Source of the DNA: Actinomadura flavalba DSM 45200
Lineage (GTDB): Bacteria > Actinomycetota > Actinomycetes > Streptosporangiales > Streptosporangiaceae
Reading direction: 5' to 3'
DNA length: 64,000 nt
NCBI RefSeq assembly: GCF_000374305.1
Contig: NZ_KB894095.1
Span: 434,001 to 498,000 of the forward strand
The position numbers and the translations under genes are program-made. The notes below the pieces were generated by a model. That model was not told the origin of the DNA. It saw nothing but the letters and a program-made list of their open reading frames with translations, and ran no database searches. Positions 53,214-62,667 of this stretch are shown one piece after another (within the stretch, counting starts at the first letter, position 1; each line of letters opens with the position of its first letter).

Positions 53214-54140
53214 TTGTCGATGACCGTCGTTCTCGTCCTGCTGTGTCTGGCGATCGCCGGGCGCGAGGTGTACATGGCGTTCGACAGGCGGCTGCCGCGC
53301 GCCGAACGTGACATCCGCACGCTGCGCGCGCAGGTCGCCGAGCTGGGGGCGCGGCTGGAACGTCCGTCCGGCCCGGAGACGGTGCCCGTCGCTCCCCCGC
53401 AGCCGGACGGCGTTGCCGCGCCGGGGGACGACCGACTCGGCGGCGTCCACGATCGGCTCGCCGCCGTGGACGCGCGGCTGGCGGAGCTGCACGACCGCGT
53501 CGCACAGCTCGACGAGCGGACGGGCCGCGCCGGCGAACGCCTGGACACCGACCTGGCCGACATACGCCTCGACCGGGAGGCCCAGCGGTCGCTGGCGCGC
53601 TCCCTGGACGCCGTCGAGCAGGACGTCGGCGAACTGCACCAGGAGATGCTGGAGCGCCTGGCCCGGCGGGACGGCGTCGTCACCGGCGTCCTGCTCAGCG
53701 AGGAGGGCGAGTCCGAGGCGCTGCTGGCGGACGCCTTCGAGCGCTGCGCCGCCGAGCACGGCCTCCGCGTCCGCATCCGCGACCACCACCGGGCGCGCAG
53801 CGTCGGCGGCGGGGCGTTCCTCGGCACGTCCTACCACCTGTCGGGACGCCGTCCGGACGCGCTGGCCGAGGAGCTCTTCGCCCAGGTCCGCGGCCTGCAC
53901 GACCCGCAGGACCGCTCGCCGCTGGCCGTCCTGCTCACCGAACTCGCGCAGCTTCGCGGCGCGGGGCTCGCCCGCATCGGGCCCTTCACGGCCGTCCGCA
54001 CCGCGAACACGCTGCTCTGCGGCCTGCTCCCGGCGGCGGCCCACCCCGTCCCGTCCGAACCGTGGGAGCTGGCCGCCCAACTCCGCGACCTCCCCGAATC
54101 CCTCCAATCCGACCTCACCTGGCTCCACACGGACGAATAA
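53214..54140 (+). CDS. Membrane-anchored coiled-coil protein of unknown function
   Basis: The protein has 308 residues. TTG 53214 has GAGGAG five bases upstream; ATG 53220 is the alternative. Residues 3-15 (MTVVLVLLCLAIAG) form a membrane anchor, followed by coiled coil (RAERDIRTLRAQVAELGARL, and about 75-150 with many Leu-Asp-Arg heptads). The C-terminal half (VTGVLLSEEGESEALLADAF, FLGTSYHLSGRRPDALAEEL) is globular. The family is not recognised. It follows Spo0M by 94 bases and may be co-transcribed. Confidence 0.6.
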   Translation: MSMTVVLVLLCLAIAGREVYMAFDRRLPRAERDIRTLRAQVAELGARLERPSGPETVPVAPPQPDGVAAPGDDRLGGVHDRLAAVDARLAELHDRVAQLDERTGRAGERLDTDLADIRLDREAQRSLARSLDAVEQDVGELHQEMLERLARRDGVVTGVLLSEEGESEALLADAFERCAAEHGLRVRIRDHHRARSVGGGAFLGTSYHLSGRRPDALAEELFAQVRGLHDPQDRSPLAVLLTELAQLRGAGLARIGPFTAVRTANTLLCGLLPAAAHPVPSEPWELAAQLRDLPESLQSDLTWLHTDE

Positions 54141-54215
54141 CCCACGCACCCGCAGAAGCAAGAGCCGCATTCCCCCGCTCAGACGACACCGGCACTCTCC
54201 TGCGGCCACCACGGA

Positions 54216-54362
54216 AGTTCCGCGCGCTGCGAACTCGCCGGGCACCCTGAGCTGCGGAACTGCGAAGCAGCCGTTACGGGAGTTCCGCGCGCTGCGAGCC
54301 CGCCGGGCACGCCGAGCTGCGGAACTGCGAAGCGGCCGCTATGGGAGTTCCGCGCGCGTATC
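54216..54362. repeat. 65-bp tandem repeat, about 2.3 copies
   Basis: Units start at 54216, 54281 and 54346 (AGTTCCGCGCGCTGCGA and so on). Each contains an internal inverted pair GTTCCGC / GCGGAAC. It lies between convergent genes ending at 54140 (+) and 54501 (-); no protein-like frame covers it. Confidence 0.75.
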
Positions 54363-54500
54363 CGGGCAGCGAGCCGTGCTTGCCGGACGGGTGCGCCGAA
54401 TGTCCCACGCAGCCGAAGGTCCCGCAGCGCACGACGTCGCGGCGCACCGGGCGCCCCGTTGCGTGTTCTCGCGGTCGGGTGCGGTGCCCGAGGTTTGGTG

Positions 54501-57221
54501 TCAGAGGCGGACGAAGTGGGGCGTGTTGGTCTCCGTGCGGTCGATGGCGATGGCCAGGAGGCAGTGGGGGGTGCGGGTGGGGTCGAGGTGGAGGCAGAGG
54601 GCCAGGCCGAGGGCCGGGTCGACGAGGACGGTGCGGCGGAGCGCGCGCAGGGCGCGGCGGGTGCGGAGGCGCGTTTCGGGGCGGGCGGGGTCGAGGAGGG
54701 TGGCGGTGATGATGCGGCCGACGAAGCGCCAGAGGGCGGTCGCGTCGAGGATGCGGGAACCCGCGGTGCGCAGGTCGGCGACGATCACGACGCCGGTGTC
54801 GTCGTCCTCGCCGGGGATGCGGGCGGTGGCGGGGGCACCGTCGCCGGGGGCCTGGGGGCCGCCCATCGCGCGGTGATAGCGGAGCGGGTCGAGCGTGTCG
54901 ATGACGAAGGCGCCCGCGTACGGGCGGGACGCGCGGGACCGGACGGGTTCCCGCTCACCGCTCAGGGCGTCGCCGGTGGCGCGGTGGGCGCTGACGTCGA
55001 GGACGATGCCGCCTGCGCCGTCCGTCCAGGCGGGCAGGCCGAGCGCGGCGCCGCCGACGCGGTCGAGCGGGTCCATGATGCGCCACAGCTCGTCGGTGCG
55101 GCGCGCGAGCGACGACGCCATGCCCCGACCCGGGAACGCGCCCTCCAGGACGGCCAGCGTCGCCTTCCACGTGGCACTGCCGGCGAACTCGGCGACGAAC
55201 GCGTCCACCAGGGCGGCGCGGCGTGCCGGATCGTGGAGGGGGCCGTCGAGGTCGGCGGGCGGGCGGGCTGCGCCCATGCTGTCGGGCGGCTGCTCCGCCG
55301 CCCGCTCTCTGCCGGGCGGCTGTACGGAGAGCCCGCGCGCGGGAGGCGCCGCGACGGCGTCGTCTTCGTCGTCCTCCCACCACCGGGGGCCGCCGAGGGG
55401 ATCTCCGGACGGCCCGCGGGCTTCACCGGGGCGCGGCGCGACGGTCCACGCGTCCCCGGCGCCACCGCGCTCGCCACTCGAAGCGCGCGGCTCGTCCGAC
55501 GCGCGGGCCCATGGCTTCTCGGCACTATCGGGCACTTTGTCCCACGAACGCGGCTCGGCCCGGCCTGACGTGACGGTCCACGCATCGGGCTCGCCCTCGG
55601 CGGCGGGACGCTCCGACTGGGCGTCAGCCGTGTTCAACCGGGCCTCGCCCGTGCCGTGGCCCGACTCGGCGTCGCCGGGCGTGACCGTCCACGCATCCGG
55701 CGCACGGTCGTCGCTCAGAGACTCCGGTCGGGCGCCAGCCGGTCTTGACCGGGGCTCGCTGGCGCCACCGCGCGCGTCGTCCCGCGCGCCCGACTCGCCG
55801 CCGCCGGGCGACACCGCCCACGCATCCGGCGCGCGCTCGTCGCTCGGAAACACCGGTCGGGCGCCAGCCGCTCCCGGTCGAGCCTCGCTCGTGCCACCGC
55901 GGGCGCCGTCCCGCGCGCCCGACTCGGCGTCGCCGGGCGTGACCGCCCACGCGTCCGAGGTTCGCTCACCACTCGGAAACTCCGGTCGGACGTCAGCCGC
56001 TCTCGGTCGGGGCTCGCTCACCCCACCGCGCGCGTCGTCGCGCGCACCTGACTCGGCGCCGCTGGGCGACACCGCCCACGCATCCGGCGCACGCTCACCA
56101 CTCGGAGACTCCGGTCGGACGTCAGCCGGTCCCGGTCGGGGCTCGCTCACCCCATTGCGCGCGTCGTCACGCGTACCCGGCTCCGCATCGCCCGGCGGCA
56201 TCGCCCACGCTTCCGGGGCGCGCTCACCCGGAGACTCCGGGCGGACGTCAGCCGCTCCCGGTCGGGGCTCGCCCACCCCACCGCGCCCCTCGTCACGCGT
56301 GCTCGGCTCCGCATCGCCCGGCGGCATCGCCCACGCGTCCGGGGCGCGCTCATCCGGAGGCTTCGGTGAGGTGTCAGCCGGGCTTGGTCGGGGGTCGCTC
56401 GTGCCGCTGCGCGCGTCGTCGGGGGCATCCGGCTCGGCGTCCCCGGGTGTGGCCGTCCACGCGTCCGGGGTTCGCTCGTCGGTCGGGCGCTCTGGTCGGG
56501 GGGCGGCCGGGTCCGGTGGGGGCTCACCGTTGCGGGTGTCGGGCTCGGGGTCGGTGGGGGTGGCGGTCCATGCGTCGGGTGGGGTGGTCGGCGGGGGGTC
56601 GGTCGGGGTGATCGTCCACAGGTCCGGTGTGCTCTCGCGCTCGTCGGTCGTGGCGTGGGGTGGCTCGGGTGGGGTTCCGCTCGTGGTGGTGTCCGGCTCG
56701 TTCCGTGCGGCGGGTTGTGCTTCGGGTGGGTTGTCCGGCTCGCGCCGGGTCCACGGGTTCGCGCCCGGCGTCCCGGTTTCGGGCGTCGGGGGGTGCTCGG
56801 CGCTCGGCGTCCACGGTCCGGGGTGCTCGGCGGGCGGCGGATCGTCGGGACGGGGCGGGTCGGCCGGGCGGGACGTGTGGACGGGTTTCCACGGCTCGGG
56901 CGTCGGTGGGGCCGGGGCGGTTTCGCCGCCGGGCGGGGGGCTCTCCAGTGCGCCGGGGAGGCGGTCCCAGGGTTCGTAGCGGCCCTGGGGCGTCTGGAGG
57001 GGGATGTCGGGACGGGTCGCGCCGGACGCGGGAGACGGGTCGGGCGCGCGGCGGCGGCCCGCGACGCGGACGTCGCCCGGGTGCGGCACCGGCGGACGCT
57101 CGGAGGCACCGGGCTCGGGCGGGTCGGACGGTTCCGTGGGCACGGCGGGTTCCTCGGGCTCGGGCGGCGGGCTTCCGGGACGTCGTCTCACGAAGACGAT
57201 CCTCCGCCGGACGCGCCCCAT
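54501..57221 (-). CDS. Large repeat protein with Pro-rich N-terminus and unique C-terminal domain
   Basis: The protein has 906 residues from ATG 57221. It starts with an Arg-rich stretch (RVRRRIVFVRRR), then about 240 Pro/Glu/Thr-rich residues. From about 250 to 600 there are some seven regular units of 42-43 residues, each anchored by PDAW followed by (V/T/M)xPGDAES and ending in ARPE or VRPE. The last 270 residues are globular (LVDAFVAEFAGSATWKATLA, YAGAFVIDTLDPLRYHRAMG, TGVVIVADLRTAGSRILDAT) and are not recognised. It has no signal peptide or membrane helix. Probably disordered linker plus functional C-terminal domain. Confidence 0.65.
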   Translation of the reverse strand: MGRVRRRIVFVRRRPGSPPPEPEEPAVPTEPSDPPEPGASERPPVPHPGDVRVAGRRRAPDPSPASGATRPDIPLQTPQGRYEPWDRLPGALESPPPGGETAPAPPTPEPWKPVHTSRPADPPRPDDPPPAEHPGPWTPSAEHPPTPETGTPGANPWTRREPDNPPEAQPAARNEPDTTTSGTPPEPPHATTDERESTPDLWTITPTDPPPTTPPDAWTATPTDPEPDTRNGEPPPDPAAPRPERPTDERTPDAWTATPGDAEPDAPDDARSGTSDPRPSPADTSPKPPDERAPDAWAMPPGDAEPSTRDEGRGGVGEPRPGAADVRPESPGERAPEAWAMPPGDAEPGTRDDARNGVSEPRPGPADVRPESPSGERAPDAWAVSPSGAESGARDDARGGVSEPRPRAADVRPEFPSGERTSDAWAVTPGDAESGARDGARGGTSEARPGAAGARPVFPSDERAPDAWAVSPGGGESGARDDARGGASEPRSRPAGARPESLSDDRAPDAWTVTPGDAESGHGTGEARLNTADAQSERPAAEGEPDAWTVTSGRAEPRSWDKVPDSAEKPWARASDEPRASSGERGGAGDAWTVAPRPGEARGPSGDPLGGPRWWEDDEDDAVAAPPARGLSVQPPGRERAAEQPPDSMGAARPPADLDGPLHDPARRAALVDAFVAEFAGSATWKATLAVLEGAFPGRGMASSLARRTDELWRIMDPLDRVGGAALGLPAWTDGAGGIVLDVSAHRATGDALSGEREPVRSRASRPYAGAFVIDTLDPLRYHRAMGGPQAPGDGAPATARIPGEDDDTGVVIVADLRTAGSRILDATALWRFVGRIITATLLDPARPETRLRTRRALRALRRTVLVDPALGLALCLHLDPTRTPHCLLAIAIDRTETNTPHFVRL
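55440..56475 (-). repeat. About 129-bp coding tandem repeats
   Basis: DNA encoding the PDAW units repeats every 126-129 bases. Trp codons fall at regular spacing of 42, 42, 43, 43, 43 and 43 residues, then less regularly. Central copies are most alike. Confidence 0.75.
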
Positions 57222-57242
57222 CGGCAAGGCGAACGGCAAGGC

Positions 57243-57251
57243 TGTGGATAA
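57243..57251 (-). other. Perfect DnaA-box sequence
   Basis: TGTGGATAA (TTATCCACA on the minus strand) lies just upstream of the repeat-protein start. It is isolated, like the one at 45665. Confidence 0.3.
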
Positions 57252-57273
57252 CTCCCGCCGCCGCCACCGGAGT

Positions 57274-58176
57274 TCAGGTCACGCCTTCGCCGAAGAGGGC
57301 CGTGCAGAGGTTCTCCAGCCGGTCCGGGCCGTCGTCGGCGGGCAGGACGGTGAGCAGGGCGGGAGTGTCCGCGCGGAGGCGGACGCTCACCTCGCGGTGA
57401 AGGGGATCGTGCAGGCCCTGGGCGGCGGCGACGTCGTGGAGTCCGACCGAGACGGTGTCGGGAAGGTCAGCGAAGACGGGAAGTTCCCCGCCGGGAAGTT
57501 CGTCCAGCCACAGGTCGAGGAGGCGGCGGGCCAGGCCGTTGAGGAGGCGGCTCCACGGGGTGACCAGGGCGGGCGGAACGTGCTCCGTCTGGAGTTCGGG
57601 GAGGCCGAAGCGGGCGAGACCCCGGGTGACGAAGTAGAAGCCGTGGGGCCCGGACGAGTGCTCGATGAGCATCCAGTCGGTGAGGGCGATGTCGCCGTCC
57701 GGGCCGGGCAGGGAACGCAGCAGATCGGCACGTTCCAGGACGCGCGGGGTGAAAACGTCCACAACGGGCGCCGAGCGCGCCGCCGCGACGGCTCCGGCGA
57801 CGGCGCGCGCGGCCCACTCGTGCGCGGGCGGCCAGCCGGGACGGTACGCGGCCCGGACGGCGAGCACGTGCGCGGCCGACGCGATCGCGGACAGCTCCGA
57901 AGGATCGGCGCCATAGGCGGTGATGAGGTCCACCGGCAGCGGCGGGAAGTCGGCGGCGGCCCGCAGGTCGAGCGTCAGCATCGGGCTGTCGAGCATGCCG
58001 AGGACGAGTCCCCGCAGCGGCGCGGCGACGCGGGCGGCGACCTCCTCGCGGGCCAGTTCGCGGGGGTCGGCGGGAGGGTCGCCGAACACCACCGCGTAGG
58101 TGGCGTGCAGCGTCTCCGCGACCGGCAAGGTCAGGCTGTCTCCCAACGGGGCCCCCGTTCCGCGCGGGCGCACGCC
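57274..58176 (-). CDS. Protein of unknown function upstream of the repeat protein
   Basis: The protein has about 300 residues from GTG 58176, which has GAGGCGGGC just upstream; TTG 58149 is another start. It is largely helical and Ala/Leu-rich (VAETLHATYAVVFGDPPADP, LLRSLPGPDGDIALTDWMLI, LLNGLARRLLDLWLDELPGG) without signal peptide or membrane helix. I do not recognise it. It precedes the 906-residue gene on the same strand by about 50 bases and may act with it. Confidence 0.55.
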   Translation of the reverse strand, partial: GVRPRGTGAPLGDSLTLPVAETLHATYAVVFGDPPADPRELAREEVAARVAAPLRGLVLGMLDSPMLTLDLRAAADFPPLPVDLITAYGADPSELSAIASAAHVLAVRAAYRPGWPPAHEWAARAVAGAVAAARSAPVVDVFTPRVLERADLLRSLPGPDGDIALTDWMLIEHSSGPHGFYFVTRGLARFGLPELQTEHVPPALVTPWSRLLNGLARRLLDLWLDELPGGELPVFADLPDTVSVGLHDVAAAQGLHDPLHREVSVRLRADTPALLTVLPADDGPDRLENLCTALFGEGVT

Positions 58177-58248
58177 CGCCTCACGATCACACCGCACGCG
58201 CCGCCGTCGCGAACCTGTCGGAGGCGGCACATTTCCCTGCGGCCGGAG

Positions 58249-60525
58249 TCAGCGCCGCGGCAGCGGCAGCTCGAACCAGACGGCCTTGCCGTGCTCGGTG
58301 CGGCGGGTGCCCCACCGCGCGGCGAGGTGCTCGACCAGGGTGAGGCCGCGCCCGGCCTCGTCGGTGGGCGCGGCGGTGCGGGGCCGCAGCACGGCGGTGC
58401 CGGTGTCGTGGACCTCTCCGAGCAGCGCGCCCGCCTTCACGAGCCGCACCACGATGGGCCCGCGCCCGTGCTGGACGGCGTTGGCGACGAGTTCGCTGAC
58501 GAGCAGCGTCACGGGTTCGGCGAGGGCGCCGAGTCCCCAGCCGGTCAGCCGCGCGGCGGTGGCCGCCCGGGCCCGCCCGGCCGAGCGGGGGTCGACGGCG
58601 AGGTCGAACGTGGCGACGTCGTCGCACGGGATGCCGTCGCAGGACAGCGCGGCGACGGCGACGTCGTCGGCGAACGTGCCGTCGGCGAGGGTGTCGAGGA
58701 GCCCGTCGCACAGCTCGTCCAGGCTGCCGCCGGCGTCGGCGAGGTGGGCGCGCAGCTCCTCCAGGCCGACGTCGATGTCGCGGTCGCGGCGCTCGACGAG
58801 CCCGTCGGTGCACAGGACGAGCCGCGACCCGTCCGGGACGTCGAACTCGGCGGTGCCCATCGTCGCGCTGGTGCCGAGGCCGATCGGCACCCCGGCCGGG
58901 ACGTCGAGGACGCGGGCGCCGCCGCCGGGCGTGATCAGGACGGGCGGGACGTGCCCGGCGTTGCCGATGCGGCAGCGGCGGGCGACGGGGTCGTAGACGG
59001 CGTAGAGGCAGGTGCCGAGGTAGTCGGCGGTGAACCAGTGGGTCAGTTCGTCGAGGCGGCGCAGCAGCCGGGCGGGCGGCGGGTCCTCGGCGGCGAGGGC
59101 GCGGACGGCCATCCGGAGCTGCCCCATGATCGCGGCGGAGGTGAGGCCGTGGCCCATGACGTCGCCGATGACGAGGCCGAGCCGCCCGCCGGGCAGCGGG
59201 AAGGCGTCGAACCAGTCGCCGCCGACCTGGAGTCCGCTGCCCGCGGGCCGGTAGCGGAAGCGGATCTCGGCGCCGGGGATGCGCGGCGGGTCGGCGGGGA
59301 GCATGGTGCGCTGGAGTTCGTGGACGGTGTGCGCCTCCCGCCGGTAGCGGCGGCCGTTGTCGATGCCGAGCCCGGCGCGACGGGCGAGTTCGGTGGCGGC
59401 GGCGAGGTCGTCGGCGGTGAAGGGCGTCCGTCCGGGGCCGCGCAGCAGCCGCAGGACGCCGAGGGTCTGCCCGCGCGCGGCGAGCGGGAGGACGAGCAGG
59501 TCGCGGCCGGGCGCGCCGGGGACGCCTAGTCCGGCGAGTTCGGCCTCGGCCTCGGCCGTGGTGCCGCGCAGCCGCAGTTCCGCGCCGGTGCTCAGCACGC
59601 GCGCGGCGAGGTCTCCGGCGGGCCGCCGGACGGGTTCGGGCACGGGCCCGGGGGCGCGGGCGATGTGCCGGACGAGCGCGGCGTGCTCGGGCCGGACGCC
59701 GTCCTCCTCCCCGGCGGCGGCGACGCCTTCGAGGAGTTCGACGGTGGCGGCGTCGGCGAGGCCCGGCACGGCGACCTCGGCGAGGGTGCGGGACGCCTGG
59801 ACGTGGTCGAGCGCCCCGGCGATGCGGTCGCCCGCCTCGGAGAGGTAGGAGAACTGTTCCCCCGTGGTGAGGGGCGGGGCGGGGCGGGCCTCGGGAACGT
59901 TCCGGACCCGCAGCGCGCGGGGCGTCCCGGGCCGGTGCGGCGCCATCGGCAGCCGGACGGCGACGCCGAGGTCGACGGCGGGCTGCCCGAGTTCGGCGAC
60001 GCGGGCGGTGAGCGCGGCGGCGCCGTCGGCGGGCAGCAGCCCGCCGAACCGGGCGGCGAGCGCGGCGACGTCGGGCGCGGGCGCGAGGACGGGTTCGGCG
60101 TGCAGGAGCCGGGCGCCGCCGGTGGGCAGCAGGACGCCGCCGAGCCCGAGGTCGGGGCCGTGGTCGCGGAGGCGGCCGAAGTCGGTGGCGAGGGCGAGGA
60201 CGCCGGGGCCGGGCAGCGGATAGATCCACCAGGCGGTCTCGCCGACGCCGGCGGTGCGCCAGACGCCGCACCGGACGCGGCGGTGGTCGCCGGGGGTGAA
60301 GGCGTCGCGGTGCTCGGGGGGCGGGCGCAGCACGTCGGCAGCGGCGCGTCCGGCGCCCTCGACGCGGAACAGGTCGGTGGCGGTGCGGCTCCAGTGGGCG
60401 ACGCGGCCGCGCGCGTCGACGGTGAGGACGGCCATCGCGGCGAGGCCGAGCAGCGGCTGGCCGAGCACGCGCGGCAGGGCGCCGTCGGTCCGGGCCGGGG
60501 TCTGCTGTTCCTGGCGCACGTTCAC
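58249..60525 (-). CDS. SpoIIE-family PP2C phosphatase with PAS, GAF and HATPase domains
   Basis: The protein has 758 residues; GTG 60525 has GGAGG eight bases upstream. N-terminal PAS-like region ([20 protein letters not shown]), then GAF-like domain to about residue 395, PP2C_SIG domain at about 410-620 ([36 protein letters not shown]), and a C-terminal RsbW-like ATPase ([30 protein letters not shown]). It combines phosphatase and anti-sigma kinase in one chain and should act on STAS antagonists such as the one at 45301. Confidence 0.93.
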   Translation of the reverse strand: MNVRQEQQTPARTDGALPRVLGQPLLGLAAMAVLTVDARGRVAHWSRTATDLFRVEGAGRAAADVLRPPPEHRDAFTPGDHRRVRCGVWRTAGVGETAWWIYPLPGPGVLALATDFGRLRDHGPDLGLGGVLLPTGGARLLHAEPVLAPAPDVAALAARFGGLLPADGAAALTARVAELGQPAVDLGVAVRLPMAPHRPGTPRALRVRNVPEARPAPPLTTGEQFSYLSEAGDRIAGALDHVQASRTLAEVAVPGLADAATVELLEGVAAAGEEDGVRPEHAALVRHIARAPGPVPEPVRRPAGDLAARVLSTGAELRLRGTTAEAEAELAGLGVPGAPGRDLLVLPLAARGQTLGVLRLLRGPGRTPFTADDLAAATELARRAGLGIDNGRRYRREAHTVHELQRTMLPADPPRIPGAEIRFRYRPAGSGLQVGGDWFDAFPLPGGRLGLVIGDVMGHGLTSAAIMGQLRMAVRALAAEDPPPARLLRRLDELTHWFTADYLGTCLYAVYDPVARRCRIGNAGHVPPVLITPGGGARVLDVPAGVPIGLGTSATMGTAEFDVPDGSRLVLCTDGLVERRDRDIDVGLEELRAHLADAGGSLDELCDGLLDTLADGTFADDVAVAALSCDGIPCDDVATFDLAVDPRSAGRARAATAARLTGWGLGALAEPVTLLVSELVANAVQHGRGPIVVRLVKAGALLGEVHDTGTAVLRPRTAAPTDEAGRGLTLVEHLAARWGTRRTEHGKAVWFELPLPRR

Positions 60526-61050
60526 CGCTGGGACCTCCGAGGGCACGGCGCGGACCGGCGGCCGACCCGGCGACCCGCAGTAAAGGGGACATTACCGCTC
60601 GTGAGAGTTCCGCGTCGCAACTCCGGCGAAATCCGGGCCCTGGCCACCCTCGCGGGCGGCACGCGATACCGTGTCGACGGACCTGGGGACGACCGTTACC
60701 CGGGTTTTGTGACCGACGCCACGCAACCTTCGGACGCCGTCCGTGCGTCTTACTGGGTGAGAGCCGAAAACCACCCGATCCCGACAGCGCCGATCGAGCG
60801 CGCCCGCGACGTCCCGGACCCTCCCGGGGTCGCCCTGGCACCGCGATCCGCGCGGCTCCACCCGGCCCACCCTCCATGCGCGGCCGGAGCTCCGAAATCA
60901 CCGCTCACCGGCACGGAACGCACGTTTGATCGCGAACCGGCGGGAACGGTGAGACGTACTTCTGCGAGGGGCGGCCCCGTCCGCCCGGTCCGCGACGCGG
61001 CGGACGCCCACCGACCTTGGCCCAGGGTCATTCTCAAGGGGGGAACGACG
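60526..61050. other. Long upstream region of the ECF sigma gene
   Basis: About 525 bases without a convincing gene on either strand. It has local AT-richer patches near 60590 and 60720-60790 and a GGAAC near 60913, but no complete SigR-type promoter (GGAAT, 18 bases, GTT) could be fitted. A long leader or an unseen small RNA is possible. Confidence 0.4.
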
Positions 61051-61620
61051 ATGGCCGACACGCCCACACCCGAGACCACCGAACGCTACCTGCGCGACGT
61101 CATGCCGCTCGCCGACCCGCTCTTCGCCAGCGCGGTGCGGATGACGCGCAACACCGCCGACGCCGAGGACCTGCTCCAGGAGACGCTGACGAAGGCGTTC
61201 ACGAACTTCCACCAGTTCCAGGAGGGCACGAACCTCAAGGCGTGGCTGCACCGCATCCTGACGAACAACTTCATCAACACCTACCGCAAGCGGCAGCGCG
61301 AGCCGCAGCGCGCGGGCTCGGAGGAGCTGGAGGAGTGGCAGATCGAGCGGGCCGAGGCGGGCGGCGAGGGCTTCCGCTCGGCCGAGCACGAGGTGCTCGA
61401 CCACATCGCCGACGGCGAGGTCGTGGCGGCGCTGCGCTCGCTGCCGCGCGACTTCCGTGACGCGGTCTACCTGGCCGACGTCGAGGGCTACCACTACAAG
61501 GAGATCGCCGCGATGATGGGCACGCCCATCGGCACGGTGATGTCGCGGCTGCACCGGGGCCGCAAGCAGCTCCGCGAACTGCTCGCGGGACACCGTCCGG
61601 CGCACGTCCTGGCGGCCTGA
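61051..61620 (+). CDS. ECF sigma factor of the SigR/SigH type
   Basis: The protein has 189 residues; ATG follows AAGGGGGG. Sigma-2: [48 protein letters not shown]; sigma-4: [35 protein letters not shown]. These closely resemble SigR of Streptomyces and SigH of Mycobacterium, which direct thiol-stress and heat responses under a zinc anti-sigma factor (RsrA/RshA). No such gene follows; the next gene is an unrelated SSI-like protein. Confidence 0.9.
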   Translation: MADTPTPETTERYLRDVMPLADPLFASAVRMTRNTADAEDLLQETLTKAFTNFHQFQEGTNLKAWLHRILTNNFINTYRKRQREPQRAGSEELEEWQIERAEAGGEGFRSAEHEVLDHIADGEVVAALRSLPRDFRDAVYLADVEGYHYKEIAAMMGTPIGTVMSRLHRGRKQLRELLAGHRPAHVLAA

Positions 61621-61768
61621 CCGGGCGGCGAGCCTCCGGTTTTACGATTCGTGCGCGTGTCGCTACAGTGAGCGAGATCGTCGTCGCCGACGTCACGGCG
61701 CGAGGACGCCGTCGCACGGTGCGCGGGCGCCTCGTGACGGGGCGCGGCCCTGCCCGCCGGAGGCTCCC

Positions 61769-62176
61769 GTGGCATCCCCGCTCGCATCCGCCCTCGCCGC
61801 GACCGCCCTCGGCGGCGCGGCGCTCGTCCTGACCCCGGCGCTCCCGGCCACCGCCGCGCCCCTCCCCCTCACCGGCACCAGCCTGCGGCTCACGCTGACG
61901 TTCCCGGAGAAGACGACGTCGGGCACCCGGCAGGTCCGCCTGTACTGCGAGCCCCCGCACGGCACCCACCCCGCGCCGCTGCGCGCGTGCGCCGAGCTCG
62001 CCGCGTCCGGCGGCGAGTTCGAGCGCCGCAACGAGGGCGTCGCCTGCACCCTCCAGTACGACCCGGTCACCGCCGAGGCGCGCGGCACCTGGCGGGGCCG
62101 CCCGGTCGCGTTCCGCCAGACGTACTCCAACGCCTGCGCCATGCACGCGGTCACCGGCGGCGTCTTCGCCTTTTGA
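61769..62176 (+). CDS. Secreted subtilisin-inhibitor-like (SSI) protein
   Basis: The protein has 135 residues; GTG 61769 has GGAGG five bases upstream. A signal peptide (ALAATALGGAALVLTPALPA) precedes the SSI domain with four Cys residues (RLYCEPPHGTHPAPLRACAE, VACTLQYDP, SNACAMH) and the end TGGVFAF. By alignment with the CPMVYDP reactive loop of SSI, the P1 residue is Leu and P1' Gln in CTLQYDP. It should inhibit secreted serine proteases of the subtilisin or chymotrypsin type. Confidence 0.88.
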   Translation: MASPLASALAATALGGAALVLTPALPATAAPLPLTGTSLRLTLTFPEKTTSGTRQVRLYCEPPHGTHPAPLRACAELAASGGEFERRNEGVACTLQYDPVTAEARGTWRGRPVAFRQTYSNACAMHAVTGGVFAF

Positions 62177-62241
62177 CCCGGCGCCCGCATAGGGCGGCCC
62201 CTCGCGGGTAGAGCGCGCCTTACAAGGAGGTGCGCACCGGC

Positions 62242-62667
62242 ATGGCACGGAGAATCGGCGACGTCATGACCGCGCATCCGCAGGCTCTGCCCCTCGACGC
62301 GACCGTGCACGACGCGGCCCGGGTCATGCGCGACGAGGGCATCGGGGATGTGCTGGTCACCTACGCGGGACGGCTCTGCGGCATGGTCACCGACCGCGAC
62401 ATCGTCGTGCGCGCGGTGGCCGACGGCCGCGACACGGCCGTCACCTCGCTCGGCGACGTGTGCACGGCCGAGCTGGCCACGGTCGGCCCCGACGACGACA
62501 CCGGCACCGCGCTGCACCTCATGCGGGAACGTGCCGTCCGCCGTCTCCCCGTCGTGGACGACGCCCAGCGCCCCATCGGCATCGTCACCCTCGGTGACAT
62601 CACCCTGTCCGACGGCGGCTCCGGCGATTCCCTGGCCGCCATCACCAAGGCACCCGCGAACCCATGA
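62242..62667 (+). CDS. Tandem CBS-domain protein
   Basis: The protein has 141 residues with two CBS motifs: MTAHPQALPLDATVHDAARV followed by GMVTDRDIVVRAVA, and ALHLMRERAVRRLPVVDD followed by IGIVTLGDITLSD. Such proteins sense adenosine nucleotides. AAGGAGG lies at 62224; GTG 62230 is the other start. The stop overlaps the next start (ATGA). Confidence 0.9.
   Translation: MARRIGDVMTAHPQALPLDATVHDAARVMRDEGIGDVLVTYAGRLCGMVTDRDIVVRAVADGRDTAVTSLGDVCTAELATVGPDDDTGTALHLMRERAVRRLPVVDDAQRPIGIVTLGDITLSDGGSGDSLAAITKAPANP

Noticed and set aside
45665..57251. Two perfect DnaA boxes suggesting a replication origin
   Set aside because: They are 11.6 kb apart, single, and not near dnaA, dnaN or an AT-rich unwinding region.
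60900..61050. SigR-type autoregulatory promoter before the ECF gene
   Set aside because: A GGAAC element exists but no GTT lies at the required 18-19 base spacing.
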